A stretch of 10,745 nucleotides of DNA from an uncultured Collinsella sp. (GCA_902465265.1 CABQMF010000055.1:1-10745), one strand, 5' to 3'. Positions 1 through 7,691 are shown, numbered from the stretch's first letter. Program-made: numbers and translations. Notes: generated by a model from the letters alone, not told the origin.

Positions 1-788
1 AGCTTGCGGGGGTCGAAGCCCTTGCCCTGCTGATCCTTGCCAGCCTCGATGTACTCGCGGACGCCCTTGGCGAAGACGAGCTGCAGGTCGGTGTTGACGT
101 TGATCTTGGAGATGCCCAGGGAGATGGCCTTCTTGATCTGATCCTCGGGGATGCCGGTGCCACCGTGCAGAACGAGGGGCAGGTCGCCGGTCTGGGCCTT
201 GATCTCGCCCAGACGCTCGAAGGAAAGGCCAGCCCAGTCGGCGGGATAGACGCCGTGGATGTTGCCGATGCCGCAGGCGAGGAAGTCGACGCCCAGGTCA
301 GCGATCTGCTTGCACTCAGCAGGATCAGCGAGCTCGCCGCTGGAGGTCACGCCGTCCTCGGTGCCGCCGATGCCGCCGACCTCGGCCTCGATGGACATGC
401 CCTTGGAGTGGGCAAGCTCAACGAGCTCCTTGGTGCGGTCGAGGTTAAGCTGGAAGGTCTCCTCGTGAGAGCCGTCATACATGATGGACGTGAAGCCGGC
501 CTCGATGCACTTGAAGCAGTCCTCGTAAGAACCGTGATCGAGGTGAAGGGCGACGGGAACGGTAACGCCCGTGGCCTCGACGGCAGCCTTGACCATGTCG
601 GCGCAGACCTTGAAACCGCCCATCCACTTAGCGGCACCAGCGGTGCACTGAAGGATCAGCGGAGACTTGGCCTCCTCGGCGGCCTGGAGAATAGCCAGGG
701 TCCACTCGAGGTTGTTGGTGTTGAAGGCACCGAGACCGTACTTGCCGGCCTCGGCCTTCTTGAGCATGTCTGCTGCGTTGACGAGCAT
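1..788 (-). CDS. fba: class II fructose-bisphosphate aldolase, 3' end outside window
   Basis: The encoded enzyme cleaves fructose 1,6-bisphosphate to dihydroxyacetone phosphate and glyceraldehyde 3-phosphate, a central step of glycolysis and gluconeogenesis in the cytoplasm. The reading frame is open for 262 codons from an ATG at 786-788 to the window edge; the family is usually about 280-310 residues, so only the last few tens are missing. Class II (zinc-dependent) features are visible: LHLDHG at residues 81-86 (catalytic Asp84, zinc ligand His85), IEAEVGG at 133-139, GNIHGVY at 175-181 (zinc ligand His178), VLHGG at 206-210 (zinc ligand His208) and the phosphate-binding KINVNTD at 228-234. 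A strong ribosome binding site, CAGGAGGTT on the minus strand at 795-803, sits 6-7 nt before the ATG and fixes the start. The 195-bp gap upstream suggests its own promoter, independent of the hydrolase gene before it. Residue roles come from known family members. Confidence 0.96.
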   Translation of the reverse strand, partial: MLVNAADMLKKAEAGKYGLGAFNTNNLEWTLAILQAAEEAKSPLILQCTAGAAKWMGGFKVCADMVKAAVEATGVTVPVALHLDHGSYEDCFKCIEAGFTSIMYDGSHEETFQLNLDRTKELVELAHSKGMSIEAEVGGIGGTEDGVTSSGELADPAECKQIADLGVDFLACGIGNIHGVYPADWAGLSFERLGEIKAQTGDLPLVLHGGTGIPEDQIKKAISLGISKINVNTDLQLVFAKGVREYIEAGKDQQGKGFDPRK

Positions 789-828
789 AAAAGAAACCTC
801 CTGTAAGGTTGCTCCGATAACGCCTGTG

Positions 829-834
829 ATTTTA
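829..834 (-). promoter_or_regulatory. possible -10 box of the aldolase gene
   Basis: TAAAAT reads on the minus strand about 40 nt before the aldolase ATG, a normal distance for a -10 element with a short leader. The hexamer 17 nt upstream resembles TTGACA only poorly, so this is a weak prediction resting mainly on position. Confidence 0.3.
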
Positions 835-877
835 CCACGGCGCACCCGAGCATAAACGTTCGTTTGTTCACGAATAT

Positions 878-953
878 CGTCCAAACAGACTTTTTTTGAC
901 CGTTTGCCCTACGAAATTGACCCGTTGGGGAAAAATAGCTTGACGTTTGGACG
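878..953. repeat. interrupted 9-bp inverted repeat upstream of the aldolase gene
   Basis: CGTCCAAAC at 878-886 is matched by its exact reverse complement GTTTGGACG at 945-953, with 58 nt between the arms. The gap includes runs of seven T (891-897) and five A (931-935). The element lies in the 195-bp gap between the MBL-fold gene and the aldolase, where the first gene's transcription should end and the second's begin. No standard hairpin followed by a T-run could be assigned on the minus strand. It may be two operator half-sites or chance. Confidence 0.3.
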
Positions 954-983
954 CTTCTCGTGCTTCAGAAGCCGACTGTAAAG

Positions 984-1667
984 CTACACCTGCATGAAAG
1001 GGTTCTGCATGAGCTCGCGTGCCATGGTGGTCGAATCGCCATGGCCGGTTAGGCAAACGGTATCGGGCGGGAGAAGCCGGGCGAGCTTGGAGAGCGAGCG
1101 CAGAATCGCCGCCTCGTCTCCTCCAGAAAGATCGGTGCGGCCGTGCCCACCCGGAAACAGGGTGTCGCCCACAAAGGCAATGTTCCCCTGCTCGGTGGCA
1201 GCAAACAAGACGATTCCGCCCGGCGTATGCCCTGGTGTCTCGATCACCTGCAGGCGGATATCGCCCACCTCGAGAGTATCGCCCTCGGCGAGCAGGTGCG
1301 TCGGCTCCCCGGGGTCGGGCGTCTCAATGCCCCACATAGCTCGCTGTTCCTCGATGTTCGCATGCGGCACCGCCACATCCTTAGCACACAGCTCATACTG
1401 GCAGCCCTCGCCAACGGCAGTTCGCACGCCGGCAACACCGCCAACATGATCGGCATGGCCATGAGTGCATACGGCGCCAAGCATGCGTACGCCGGGATGC
1501 TTGGCTCGAATATGCTCCACCAAGCGCTCGCCTTCCCATGCGGGGTCGATAATCACACACTCATTGTCCGAAATAACAGCATAGCTATTGGTCTGAATGG
1601 GACCATTTACGAGCGTCTCGACCTCGACCGATCCCTTGGGAGTTACATCCAAGGACACAGCACTCAT
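984..1667 (-). CDS. MBL-fold metallohydrolase, glyoxalase II type
   Basis: A 227-residue soluble protein of the metallo-beta-lactamase fold, in the small glyoxalase-II-like (hydroxyacylglutathione hydrolase-type) group. The metal-binding set is complete: THGHADH at residues 68-74 (His69, His71, Asp73, His74), GHTPGG from 146 (His147), GDTLF from 167 (Asp168) and GHGD from 208 (His209). These bind two metal ions and activate water for thioester or ester hydrolysis in known relatives. The true substrate cannot be read from sequence; many organisms of this kind lack glutathione, so another thiol ester is possible. The ATG at 1665-1667 follows an AGGAG about 6 nt upstream. It is the third gene of the recJ-rel-hydrolase run, 84 nt after rel, and a perfect hairpin lies in that gap. 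Fold assignment is firm; specific activity is unknown. Confidence 0.93.
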   Translation of the reverse strand: MSAVSLDVTPKGSVEVETLVNGPIQTNSYAVISDNECVIIDPAWEGERLVEHIRAKHPGVRMLGAVCTHGHADHVGGVAGVRTAVGEGCQYELCAKDVAVPHANIEEQRAMWGIETPDPGEPTHLLAEGDTLEVGDIRLQVIETPGHTPGGIVLFAATEQGNIAFVGDTLFPGGHGRTDLSGGDEAAILRSLSKLARLLPPDTVCLTGHGDSTTMARELMQNPFMQV

Positions 1668-1687
1668 GTCCCTCTCCTCTCTATAGA

Positions 1688-1715
1688 ACTCGAGGCATCA
1701 AACGATGCCTCGAGT
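1688..1715 (-). promoter_or_regulatory. perfect 12-bp hairpin between rel and the MBL-fold gene
   Basis: ACTCGAGGCATC at 1688-1699 and GATGCCTCGAGT at 1704-1715 are exact reverse complements around an AAAC loop. On the minus strand the stem begins 36 nt after the rel stop and ends about 20 nt before the hydrolase ATG. The bases following the stem on the minus strand (TTCTATAG) are not a T-run, so it is a poor intrinsic terminator. It could attenuate read-through, mark an RNA processing site or protect the rel message end. The structure is directly visible; its role is inferred. Confidence 0.7.
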
Positions 1716-1751
1716 GTAGCGAATATCGATAATGTGGCACGTTCGTCGCGA

Positions 1752-4112
1752 CTAAACGCGGCGCTTAAGCTGGGCTCCACCCTCGCCGGGCATCAGGCGG
1801 CGCGCGTCGTAGACCGAGTCAACGCTGCTGATAGAAGCCAGCAGCGGATCCAGGCCACTCGCATCCGAGATCTCGACCATAAAGCGCAGGGTTGCAATAC
1901 CCTCGCGGTTGGTCGACGTGGCGGCCGAAAGGATATTGCCGCCCGCATCGCCAATGGCAATGGTGACATCCTTGAGCAGGCCCATGCGGTCCAGGCACTC
2001 GACCACGATCTCGACCTGGAAGAGGGTGTCGGCAGCGCCGTCCCACTCCACTTCGATCATGCGCTCGGGATGCTCCATAAGACCCTTGACGTTGGGGCAG
2101 TTGGCGCGATGCACCGAAACGCCACGACCGCGCGTGATGAAGCCGACGATATCGTCGCCCGTCACCGGATTGCAGCAATGCGCCAGACGGACCAGCAGGC
2201 CGCTGTTGCTCTCGCCCTTGACGATAATGCCGTTGCTGGCGCTCTTACCGCGCTTTTGCGGCTTGCGGTTGGAGCCTCGGGCCGGCTGCTTGACGACCTC
2301 GGCGATAGCCTCGGCTTTGGTGAGCTGTTCCTCGGGCTTGGGGTCCAAGATTTGCTCGACCTTGTTACCCACAGCGCGCGGGGCAACCTTGCCGGCGCCG
2401 ACGGCGGCAAACAGGTCCTCGAGCTGCTTGTAGTTAAACTGCTCCGCCACGGCGTTGAGCGCACGCGTGGATCGCGGCGTAGAGATGCCATACCCGCGCT
2501 TGCGCAGGTCCTTGGCCAGTATATCGCGGCCGGCAGCAGCGTCATCGTCTTTGGTCGCAGCGGCGAAATAGCGGCGAATCTTTGACTTGGCCGAAGGTGT
2601 CTTGACGATCTTGAGCCAATCACGCGACGGCTTGGAACTCTTGTTGGTCAGGATTTCAACGCGGTCGCCCGTCTTGATCTCGTGCGTGAGTGGGGCCACC
2701 GCGCCGTTGATCTTAGCGCCGACGCAGTGATTGCCCACCTCGGTGTGAACGGCGTAGGCAAAGTCGAGCGGCGTGGAGCCGGCACGAAGCGCCATGACCT
2801 CGCCCTTGGGCGTAAAGACAAAAATCTCCTGGTCAAACAAGTCGACCTTCAGCGAGTGCAGGTATTCCTTGGCGTCGGTGATCTCATCAGACGCAGCCCA
2901 ATCGAGCGAATGTTTGAGCCAGTTAATCTGGTCGTCCAGCCGCTGGGCATCATTGGTCTTAGACGCAGACGATCCGCCCGACTTCTTATATAGCCAGTGG
3001 GCGGCAATGCCGTACTCGGCCTGCTCATGCATCTCGTAGGTTCGAATCTGAATCTCGAGCGGGCGGGCCGTGGGGCCGATTACCGTCGTATGGAGCGACT
3101 GGTAGTTATTGACCTTGGGCATGGCGATATAGTCTTTAAAGCGACCGGGCATGGGGTGCCACAGCGTATGTACCGCACCGAGTGTGGAGTAGCAATCGCG
3201 CACCGAATGCGTGATGACGCGCAGTGCCACCAGATCGTAGATCTCGGAGAATTCCTTGCCCTTGCGCTTCATCTTTTGGTAGATGGACCAATAGTGCTTG
3301 GAACGGCCGTTGATCTGGAAGCCCTCCAGGCCAATGCGGTTGAGCTCGTCGGTGAGCGTCTTGATGGTCTCGGCCAGATAGCGCTCGCGAACCTCGCGCG
3401 ACTCCGCCACCATGCGCGCGATGCGCTGGTAGGCGTCGGGCTCCAGGTAGAAGAAGGACAGGTCCTCGAGCTCCCACTTAATAGAGCTCATGCCCAGGCG
3501 GTCGGCCAGGGGCGCATACACGTCCATGGTCTCGCGAGCCTTAAACAGGCGACGGTCCTCGCGAAGGGCCGCCAGCGTGCGCATGTTATGCAGGCGGTCG
3601 GCAAGCTTAACGATAATGACGCGGATGTCCTTGGACATGGCGAGGAACATCTTGCGCAGCGTAAGCGCCTGCTTCTCGTCCATGCTGTCGACTTCGATGT
3701 TGGTGAGCTTGGTCACGCCATCGACGAGCTCGGCCACTGTATCGCCAAACAGGCCGGAAACATCGGCGAGCGAGGTCTCGGTGTCCTCGACGGTATCGTG
3801 CAGCAGCGCGGCGCACACCACATCGCAGTCCATCTTGAGGTCGGCCAAAATGATGGCCACCTCGACGGGATGGTTGATGTACATCTCACCCGAGCGGCGC
3901 TTTTGGTTGCAGTGCTTCTCGGCGGCAAAGCAATAGGCCTGCTCCACCTTAGAAAAGTCGTCCTCATTCATATATTTGAGGCACAGGCGCTCCAGCTTGT
4001 CGTAGCTGTCCGCCATAATCTCGGGCGGCAGCTCATCGGCATGCTTATAGTGCTCCATCTCCGAGAACGGCTGGAGGGTGGAATCATGGGCGGTACGGGC
4101 TGCGGCATCCAT
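1752..4112 (-). CDS. rel: bifunctional (p)ppGpp synthetase/hydrolase, RelA/SpoT family
   Basis: A full-length 786-residue Rel enzyme that makes and degrades the alarmone (p)ppGpp, controlling the stringent response. The N-terminal HD hydrolase domain keeps its metal residues: His81 (INHP), His105-Asp106 with Glu109-Asp110 (LLHDTVED), and ADRLHN at 171-176. The synthetase domain follows, with YDLVALRVIT at 292-301 and GRFKDYIAMPK at 323-333. The RxKD form of that loop (RFKD, 324-327) is typical of bifunctional Rel/SpoT, in contrast to the ExDD of monofunctional RelA. Next come a TGS domain (about 429-490), a helical region, the conserved Cys pair 646-647 (AHCCNPV), and a C-terminal ACT domain (about 697-773). 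Both activities should therefore be intact. The ATG lies 15 nt after the recJ stop, with a purine-rich GAAGGGGA before it, so rel is almost certainly cotranscribed with recJ. Met19 is a less likely start. Confidence 0.97.
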   Translation of the reverse strand: MDAAARTAHDSTLQPFSEMEHYKHADELPPEIMADSYDKLERLCLKYMNEDDFSKVEQAYCFAAEKHCNQKRRSGEMYINHPVEVAIILADLKMDCDVVCAALLHDTVEDTETSLADVSGLFGDTVAELVDGVTKLTNIEVDSMDEKQALTLRKMFLAMSKDIRVIIVKLADRLHNMRTLAALREDRRLFKARETMDVYAPLADRLGMSSIKWELEDLSFFYLEPDAYQRIARMVAESREVRERYLAETIKTLTDELNRIGLEGFQINGRSKHYWSIYQKMKRKGKEFSEIYDLVALRVITHSVRDCYSTLGAVHTLWHPMPGRFKDYIAMPKVNNYQSLHTTVIGPTARPLEIQIRTYEMHEQAEYGIAAHWLYKKSGGSSASKTNDAQRLDDQINWLKHSLDWAASDEITDAKEYLHSLKVDLFDQEIFVFTPKGEVMALRAGSTPLDFAYAVHTEVGNHCVGAKINGAVAPLTHEIKTGDRVEILTNKSSKPSRDWLKIVKTPSAKSKIRRYFAAATKDDDAAAGRDILAKDLRKRGYGISTPRSTRALNAVAEQFNYKQLEDLFAAVGAGKVAPRAVGNKVEQILDPKPEEQLTKAEAIAEVVKQPARGSNRKPQKRGKSASNGIIVKGESNSGLLVRLAHCCNPVTGDDIVGFITRGRGVSVHRANCPNVKGLMEHPERMIEVEWDGAADTLFQVEIVVECLDRMGLLKDVTIAIGDAGGNILSAATSTNREGIATLRFMVEISDASGLDPLLASISSVDSVYDARRLMPGEGGAQLKRRV

Positions 4113-4127
4113 CGAGGTCCCCTTCCC

Positions 4128-7100
4128 CTAGGCCCGCGGAACGATCGGGCGGTTAACTTTGGCTAGCATATCAGAAGCGCACGAATCGAGTGCCCAGCTC
4201 CGAAAAGCCGAGAACTCCATGCGCGAGCGTAAGCCCTCCAAATAGCGAATCGACCTGCTCAATTGCACGCGGCCGGGGTTTTCGGCCATCGCGATACGAC
4301 GGGTGTCGTCAAACCCCGAAACGCGACAGAAACCAAGCTCTTCGAAGATTCCCAAGCCGCTTTCCACCGAGCGCTCGTCGACCGGCGTGCGCGCATCGAT
4401 GGCAAGGCACATCTGCGCGATGTCGATATCGCTCGCGCTAAAGGAATCGTCCCCGGTCTTGCCGCGGTTGGAGCGCCACATGGTCTGCAGCGCGCGATAG
4501 AGCGTGACAAGTTCGTCGCGCTCGGGCGCATAGCAGTCGAGCAGGCGCTCGTTAATGCGGGCGTCGCGCGACGAATAGAGCAGATGAATCACGGCGGGCT
4601 GGCCATCGCGACCGGCGCGGCCGCTCATCTGGTTAAACTCAATGCCGCCAAACGGCATGTGATAGAGCACGACATGGCGAATATCGGGAAGGTTGACGCC
4701 CTCGCCAAAGGCAGATGTCGAGACGATGCAGCTGAGGCTGCCGTCTCGAAACGCCTCCTCTACGCGATGGCGGTCGGTGCGCGTAAGGCCCGCGTTGTAG
4801 AACGCGATACGGGTCGCACAGTCGGGAACGCGTTTGCGCAGCGTCTTGGCAAGCGCCACGGACTGATCACGCGAGTTGACGTAGATGACGGTCTTCTCCC
4901 CCGTCGCGACGATGGACACCAAGCGGTTTTCGCGGCTCGCAAGGTCTCGGTCGTCCTCGAGCTGCAAGTTCTCGCGCACGGTCTCGTCGACCACCGTACG
5001 GGTAATCGGCAGCACGCGGGCAAGCTCCGCCACGACCGGAGCCGTCGCGGTGGCCGTCGCCGCCATAACGACCGGATCGCCCAGGGCCTTGAGGATATCG
5101 GGCATGTCGAGATAGGCGCTTCGGTCGCCGCCCTTGGCAAGACCGGCATGATGCGCCTCATCGATAACGACAAAACCGATGCGCCCCGAGCGCGCAAAGC
5201 GGTCGCGGTGAATGGACAGGAACTCTGGCGTCGTGAGCACGATACCGGTGCGGCCCGAAGCCAGGCCGGCAAACACGTCATCGCGCGCTGCCTCCACGGT
5301 CTCGCCGGTCAACACGCCCACGCCAATGCCGAGCGCAGCCATCGTCGACGAGAGGTGATAAGCCTGGTCGGCAACGAGCGCGCGCAGCGGATAGACAAAG
5401 ATGCTCGCACGCCCGCGAAGGACCGCCTCGCGCGCGGCATGCACATGGAAGATAAGAGACTTGCCGCGCCCCGTTCCCATAACGGCCAGAACACTTTGGT
5501 GATCGGCCAAGGCGTCGAGCGCCTCAACCTGCGCGCGGTGCGGCTGGTTCGATCCGATAAAGCTATGGATAAGCGAGCGCGTCAGCTCGGTATAGGAAAG
5601 CTGGGCGAGCGTTTGGCGCTTGCGGGACTCCAGACGAAGACCGGCGTCCGCAGGCTCCACGCCGCGGCGAAGCTCACATGCCGGGTCGTCAACGCTGGGC
5701 GCCGTGGTATCGCGGACCAAGACATCCTTGATCATGAGCTTGGGCTTTACGCGACCTTGCCAATGCTCGGCCACGGCCTCGAACACCAAATCGACGGCGC
5801 TATCGCAATTGATGAGCTTATCGATCTGCGGCACGCGGAACATAATGGCCGGCACACTCGCAGCGCCATCGGTCGCCACGAAGCGCATGTGCTCGCCGGT
5901 TTTGCCCACCACGGCGCGATCGCACATTGTCACGCCCTCGGCCGCCAACAGCGGCACCTTGTTGCCCTGGCCAAACGGCTCAAGACGGGAGATCTGCTCG
6001 ATGGTCTCAATATTCAGCTCGGAGAGGCCGACGGTAGCGGCAACCTCGTCGGTGTCCTCAAAGTCCTCGGCGGGAAGCTCGGACAGCACGGCGGAAAGAC
6101 GACGACGGAACTCGTCGAGCTTGGACGCCTCGATGGTCACGCCCACCGCACCCGCATGCCCGCCGCGACGAATCAGCAGATCGGAGCAGCGTTCTACGGC
6201 GTCGAACAGGTTGACCTTGCCCACCGAGCGACCCGAACCGCGAGCGATGCCGTCCTCGATCGAGAACAGCAGCGCCGGCACGTGATAACGGTTGGTCAAG
6301 CGGCTCGCCACGATACCCTTGACGCCCTCGTGCCAGCCCTCGCCACCCACGACGATTGCGCGACCGCCATCATAGGTCTCCTCGACTTTTGCCATGGCAT
6401 CGCGTGTGAGCTCTGCCTCGATCTCGCGACGCTGACGGTTGATCTCCTCGAGCTCGGCCGCCAGCGCGCTTGCCTCGATAGGATCGCGGGCAAGCAGCAG
6501 GTCGAGCGCCAGCTTGGGATCGGCCATGCGGCCGGCGGCGTTCAAGCGGGGAATGAGCGAGAATGACAGGCCATCCGCCGTAATGCTCGAAAGGTCCGCC
6601 TTGGCGAGCGCGGCCAGCGCGATATAGCCGGGGCGAGCGGTTACGCGCATCTGCTGGATGCCCTCGGCAACCAGCGCGCGGTTCTCGGGCGTGAGCGGCA
6701 TCATGTCGGACACGGTGCCAAGCGCCGCAACCTCTATCAGCGAACGCCAATACGACGGCTTGCCCAGGCGCTCACCCAGGACTTGCACCAGCTTGAGTGC
6801 CACGCCGGCACCGGCAAGCTCGCGCGAGGGACCCTCGTCCTCGAGCTTAGGGTCGGTCAGGGGCACGCCCTGCGGCACCTGATCGGAGGGCTCGTGATGG
6901 TCCGTGACCACCAAATCGATCCCCAGGCTCTCCAGATAGGAGACTTCTTCTTTGGCGGCAATGCCGTTATCGACGGTCACGATCAGCTGGGGGCGAGCGA
7001 GCTCGTTAACGCGGTCGAGCGCCGCGCGCGAAAGACCGTAGCCCTCGTCAAAGCGATGCGGAATAAACGGCGTGACATCTGCGCCAAACGTGCGCAGTGC

Positions 7101-7415
7101 CTCGGTCAACAGGCAGGTCGACGTAATACCGTCAACGTCAAAATCGCCAAAGACCGCGATGTGCTCGTGGTTGCGAATAGCGCGCTCGACACGGTCGGCA
7201 ACGACCGACATGCCCGGGATAATGAGTGGGTCAGCCCAGTCGCGATCGAGCGAAGGCGTCAAAAACAGCTGGCCTTCCTCGATGGATGTAATGCCGTGCG
7301 CAACCATAATGCGCGCCACCAGCCCGGGTATGCCCAGGCCAGCCGAAAGCTCCTTTTCGAGCTCGGGGTTTTGCTGAGCGACCGCCCAGCGATGCGTAGT
7401 CTTAAGCGATGACAT
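4128..7415 (-). CDS. recJ: RecJ exonuclease fused to a RecQ-like SF2 helicase
   Basis: One uninterrupted frame of 1095 codons joins two enzymes. The N-terminal part is RecJ, a 5'-3' single-strand DNA exonuclease of the DHH family: GDFDVDG at 90-96, TVDNG near 147-151, TDHHE at 171-175, the DHHA1 motifs RGSGRS at 392-397 and GGHAGAVG at 418-425, then an OB-like region to about 565. The C-terminal part has superfamily 2 helicase motifs: Walker A MGTGRGKS (646-653), DEAH (752-755), ATATAT (786-791), STSAFGEGVNLP from 899, and QMSGRAGRDG (929-938). It resembles RecQ but lacks the SQWGHDFR-type aromatic loop and any four-Cys zinc cluster. E. coli RecJ is about 577 residues, so the extra ~500 are the helicase. 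ATG 7415 is preferred because the RecJ-like sequence starts just after it and GGGGGTGG precedes it; an in-frame GTG at 7460 would add 15 unlikely residues. Confidence 0.95.
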   Translation of the reverse strand: MSSLKTTHRWAVAQQNPELEKELSAGLGIPGLVARIMVAHGITSIEEGQLFLTPSLDRDWADPLIIPGMSVVADRVERAIRNHEHIAVFGDFDVDGITSTCLLTEALRTFGADVTPFIPHRFDEGYGLSRAALDRVNELARPQLIVTVDNGIAAKEEVSYLESLGIDLVVTDHHEPSDQVPQGVPLTDPKLEDEGPSRELAGAGVALKLVQVLGERLGKPSYWRSLIEVAALGTVSDMMPLTPENRALVAEGIQQMRVTARPGYIALAALAKADLSSITADGLSFSLIPRLNAAGRMADPKLALDLLLARDPIEASALAAELEEINRQRREIEAELTRDAMAKVEETYDGGRAIVVGGEGWHEGVKGIVASRLTNRYHVPALLFSIEDGIARGSGRSVGKVNLFDAVERCSDLLIRRGGHAGAVGVTIEASKLDEFRRRLSAVLSELPAEDFEDTDEVAATVGLSELNIETIEQISRLEPFGQGNKVPLLAAEGVTMCDRAVVGKTGEHMRFVATDGAASVPAIMFRVPQIDKLINCDSAVDLVFEAVAEHWQGRVKPKLMIKDVLVRDTTAPSVDDPACELRRGVEPADAGLRLESRKRQTLAQLSYTELTRSLIHSFIGSNQPHRAQVEALDALADHQSVLAVMGTGRGKSLIFHVHAAREAVLRGRASIFVYPLRALVADQAYHLSSTMAALGIGVGVLTGETVEAARDDVFAGLASGRTGIVLTTPEFLSIHRDRFARSGRIGFVVIDEAHHAGLAKGGDRSAYLDMPDILKALGDPVVMAATATATAPVVAELARVLPITRTVVDETVRENLQLEDDRDLASRENRLVSIVATGEKTVIYVNSRDQSVALAKTLRKRVPDCATRIAFYNAGLTRTDRHRVEEAFRDGSLSCIVSTSAFGEGVNLPDIRHVVLYHMPFGGIEFNQMSGRAGRDGQPAVIHLLYSSRDARINERLLDCYAPERDELVTLYRALQTMWRSNRGKTGDDSFSASDIDIAQMCLAIDARTPVDERSVESGLGIFEELGFCRVSGFDDTRRIAMAENPGRVQLSRSIRYLEGLRSRMEFSAFRSWALDSCASDMLAKVNRPIVPRA

Positions 7416-7467
7416 AGGCGCCCACCCCCGATAGGGGCAGGCCGCCGCGATACCTCTCACGGTTCAT
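7402..7467 (-). other. possible 21-codon leader frame overlapping the recJ start
   Basis: An ATG at 7465-7467 opens a 21-codon frame (MNRERYRGGLPLSGVGAYVI then A) ending at TAA 7402-7404. It is preceded by AGAGGA, 9 nt upstream, a better ribosome site than recJ's own. It is read in a different frame from recJ and spans the recJ ATG at 7413-7415. Such an overlap could couple recJ translation to the leader. With so short a frame, chance is a real possibility. Confidence 0.2.
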
Positions 7468-7487
7468 AGCGATGAGTCCTCTGTGTA

Positions 7488-7505
7488 TGCCCGCTTCGGC
7501 AGGCA
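7488..7505 (-). promoter_or_regulatory. small hairpin in the recJ leader
   Basis: On the minus strand the 18 nt form a 7-bp stem (TGCC, a T-G wobble, GC) closed by a CGAA loop. On the plus strand the same DNA shows GC-TTCG-GC with one mismatch. It lies between the likely -10 box at 7524-7529 and the recJ start, so it would be in the 5' untranslated leader. No riboswitch class is recognised. Confidence 0.35.
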
Positions 7506-7523
7506 GATCTGTTGAACTGATTT

Positions 7524-7529
7524 ATTATA
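7524..7529 (-). promoter_or_regulatory. -10 box of the recJ-rel operon
   Basis: A perfect TATAAT reads on the minus strand about 110 nt before the preferred recJ ATG, in an otherwise GC-rich divergent intergenic region. The upstream hexamer at 17-nt spacing is poor (CGATTG); a TTGGCG lies at 14-nt spacing. The -10 match is exact but the -35 is weak. Transcription from here would carry recJ, rel and probably the MBL-fold gene. Confidence 0.5.
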
Positions 7530-7594
7530 CCGTGCAGCGCGGACGCCAATCGCCGCAGCACGCCGCGGTTTCGGTAAACGATGCCGGTAATAGC

Positions 7595-7609
7595 CTCGAA
7601 ATATTCGAG
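7595..7609. promoter_or_regulatory. small palindrome upstream of the transporter gene
   Basis: CTCGAA at 7595-7600 and TTCGAG at 7604-7609 are exact inverted arms around ATA. The site lies about 85 nt before the transporter ATG and upstream of the recJ -10 box, in a divergent control region, so it could be a repressor or activator site. No clear plus-strand promoter could be paired with it. Confidence 0.3.
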
Positions 7610-7691
7610 CGTTTCTGACGCACGGACGCATGCGAGCGTCTAGCATATCCATTCAAAACGGATTCACGAGTAAAGGGAGTCACAAGCGCAT

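Noticed and set aside
165..806. A 213-codon plus-strand frame opposite the aldolase
   Set aside because: The minus strand encodes the aldolase with all catalytic motifs; the plus frame is its antisense shadow.
891..897. T-run as the end of a plus-strand terminator
   Set aside because: No plus-strand gene ends nearby and no compact GC-rich stem precedes the T-run.
1143..2585. A 480-codon plus-strand frame spanning the MBL-fold gene and rel
   Set aside because: It overlaps two well-supported minus-strand genes and the gap between them, with no family resemblance and low-complexity composition.
2997..4166. A 389-codon plus-strand frame opposite the start of rel
   Set aside because: It is antisense to the rel hydrolase and synthetase domains and crosses the recJ-rel junction, with no motif of its own.
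4263..6566. A 767-codon open frame on the plus strand, opposite recJ
   Set aside because: It lies entirely antisense to the RecJ-helicase gene, shows no recognisable domain, and has the His/Arg/Ala/Gly-rich composition typical of shadow frames in GC-rich genes.
7416..7460. Longer recJ start at GTG 7460
   Set aside because: The 15 added residues look unlike RecJ, and the nearest ribosome site is about 16 nt from the GTG and better spaced for another ATG. It cannot be fully excluded.
7530..7690. Possible tRNA or small RNA gene in the recJ-transporter gap
   Set aside because: No cloverleaf, TTCGANTC-type T-loop or other RNA family pattern could be assembled; only short palindromes are present.
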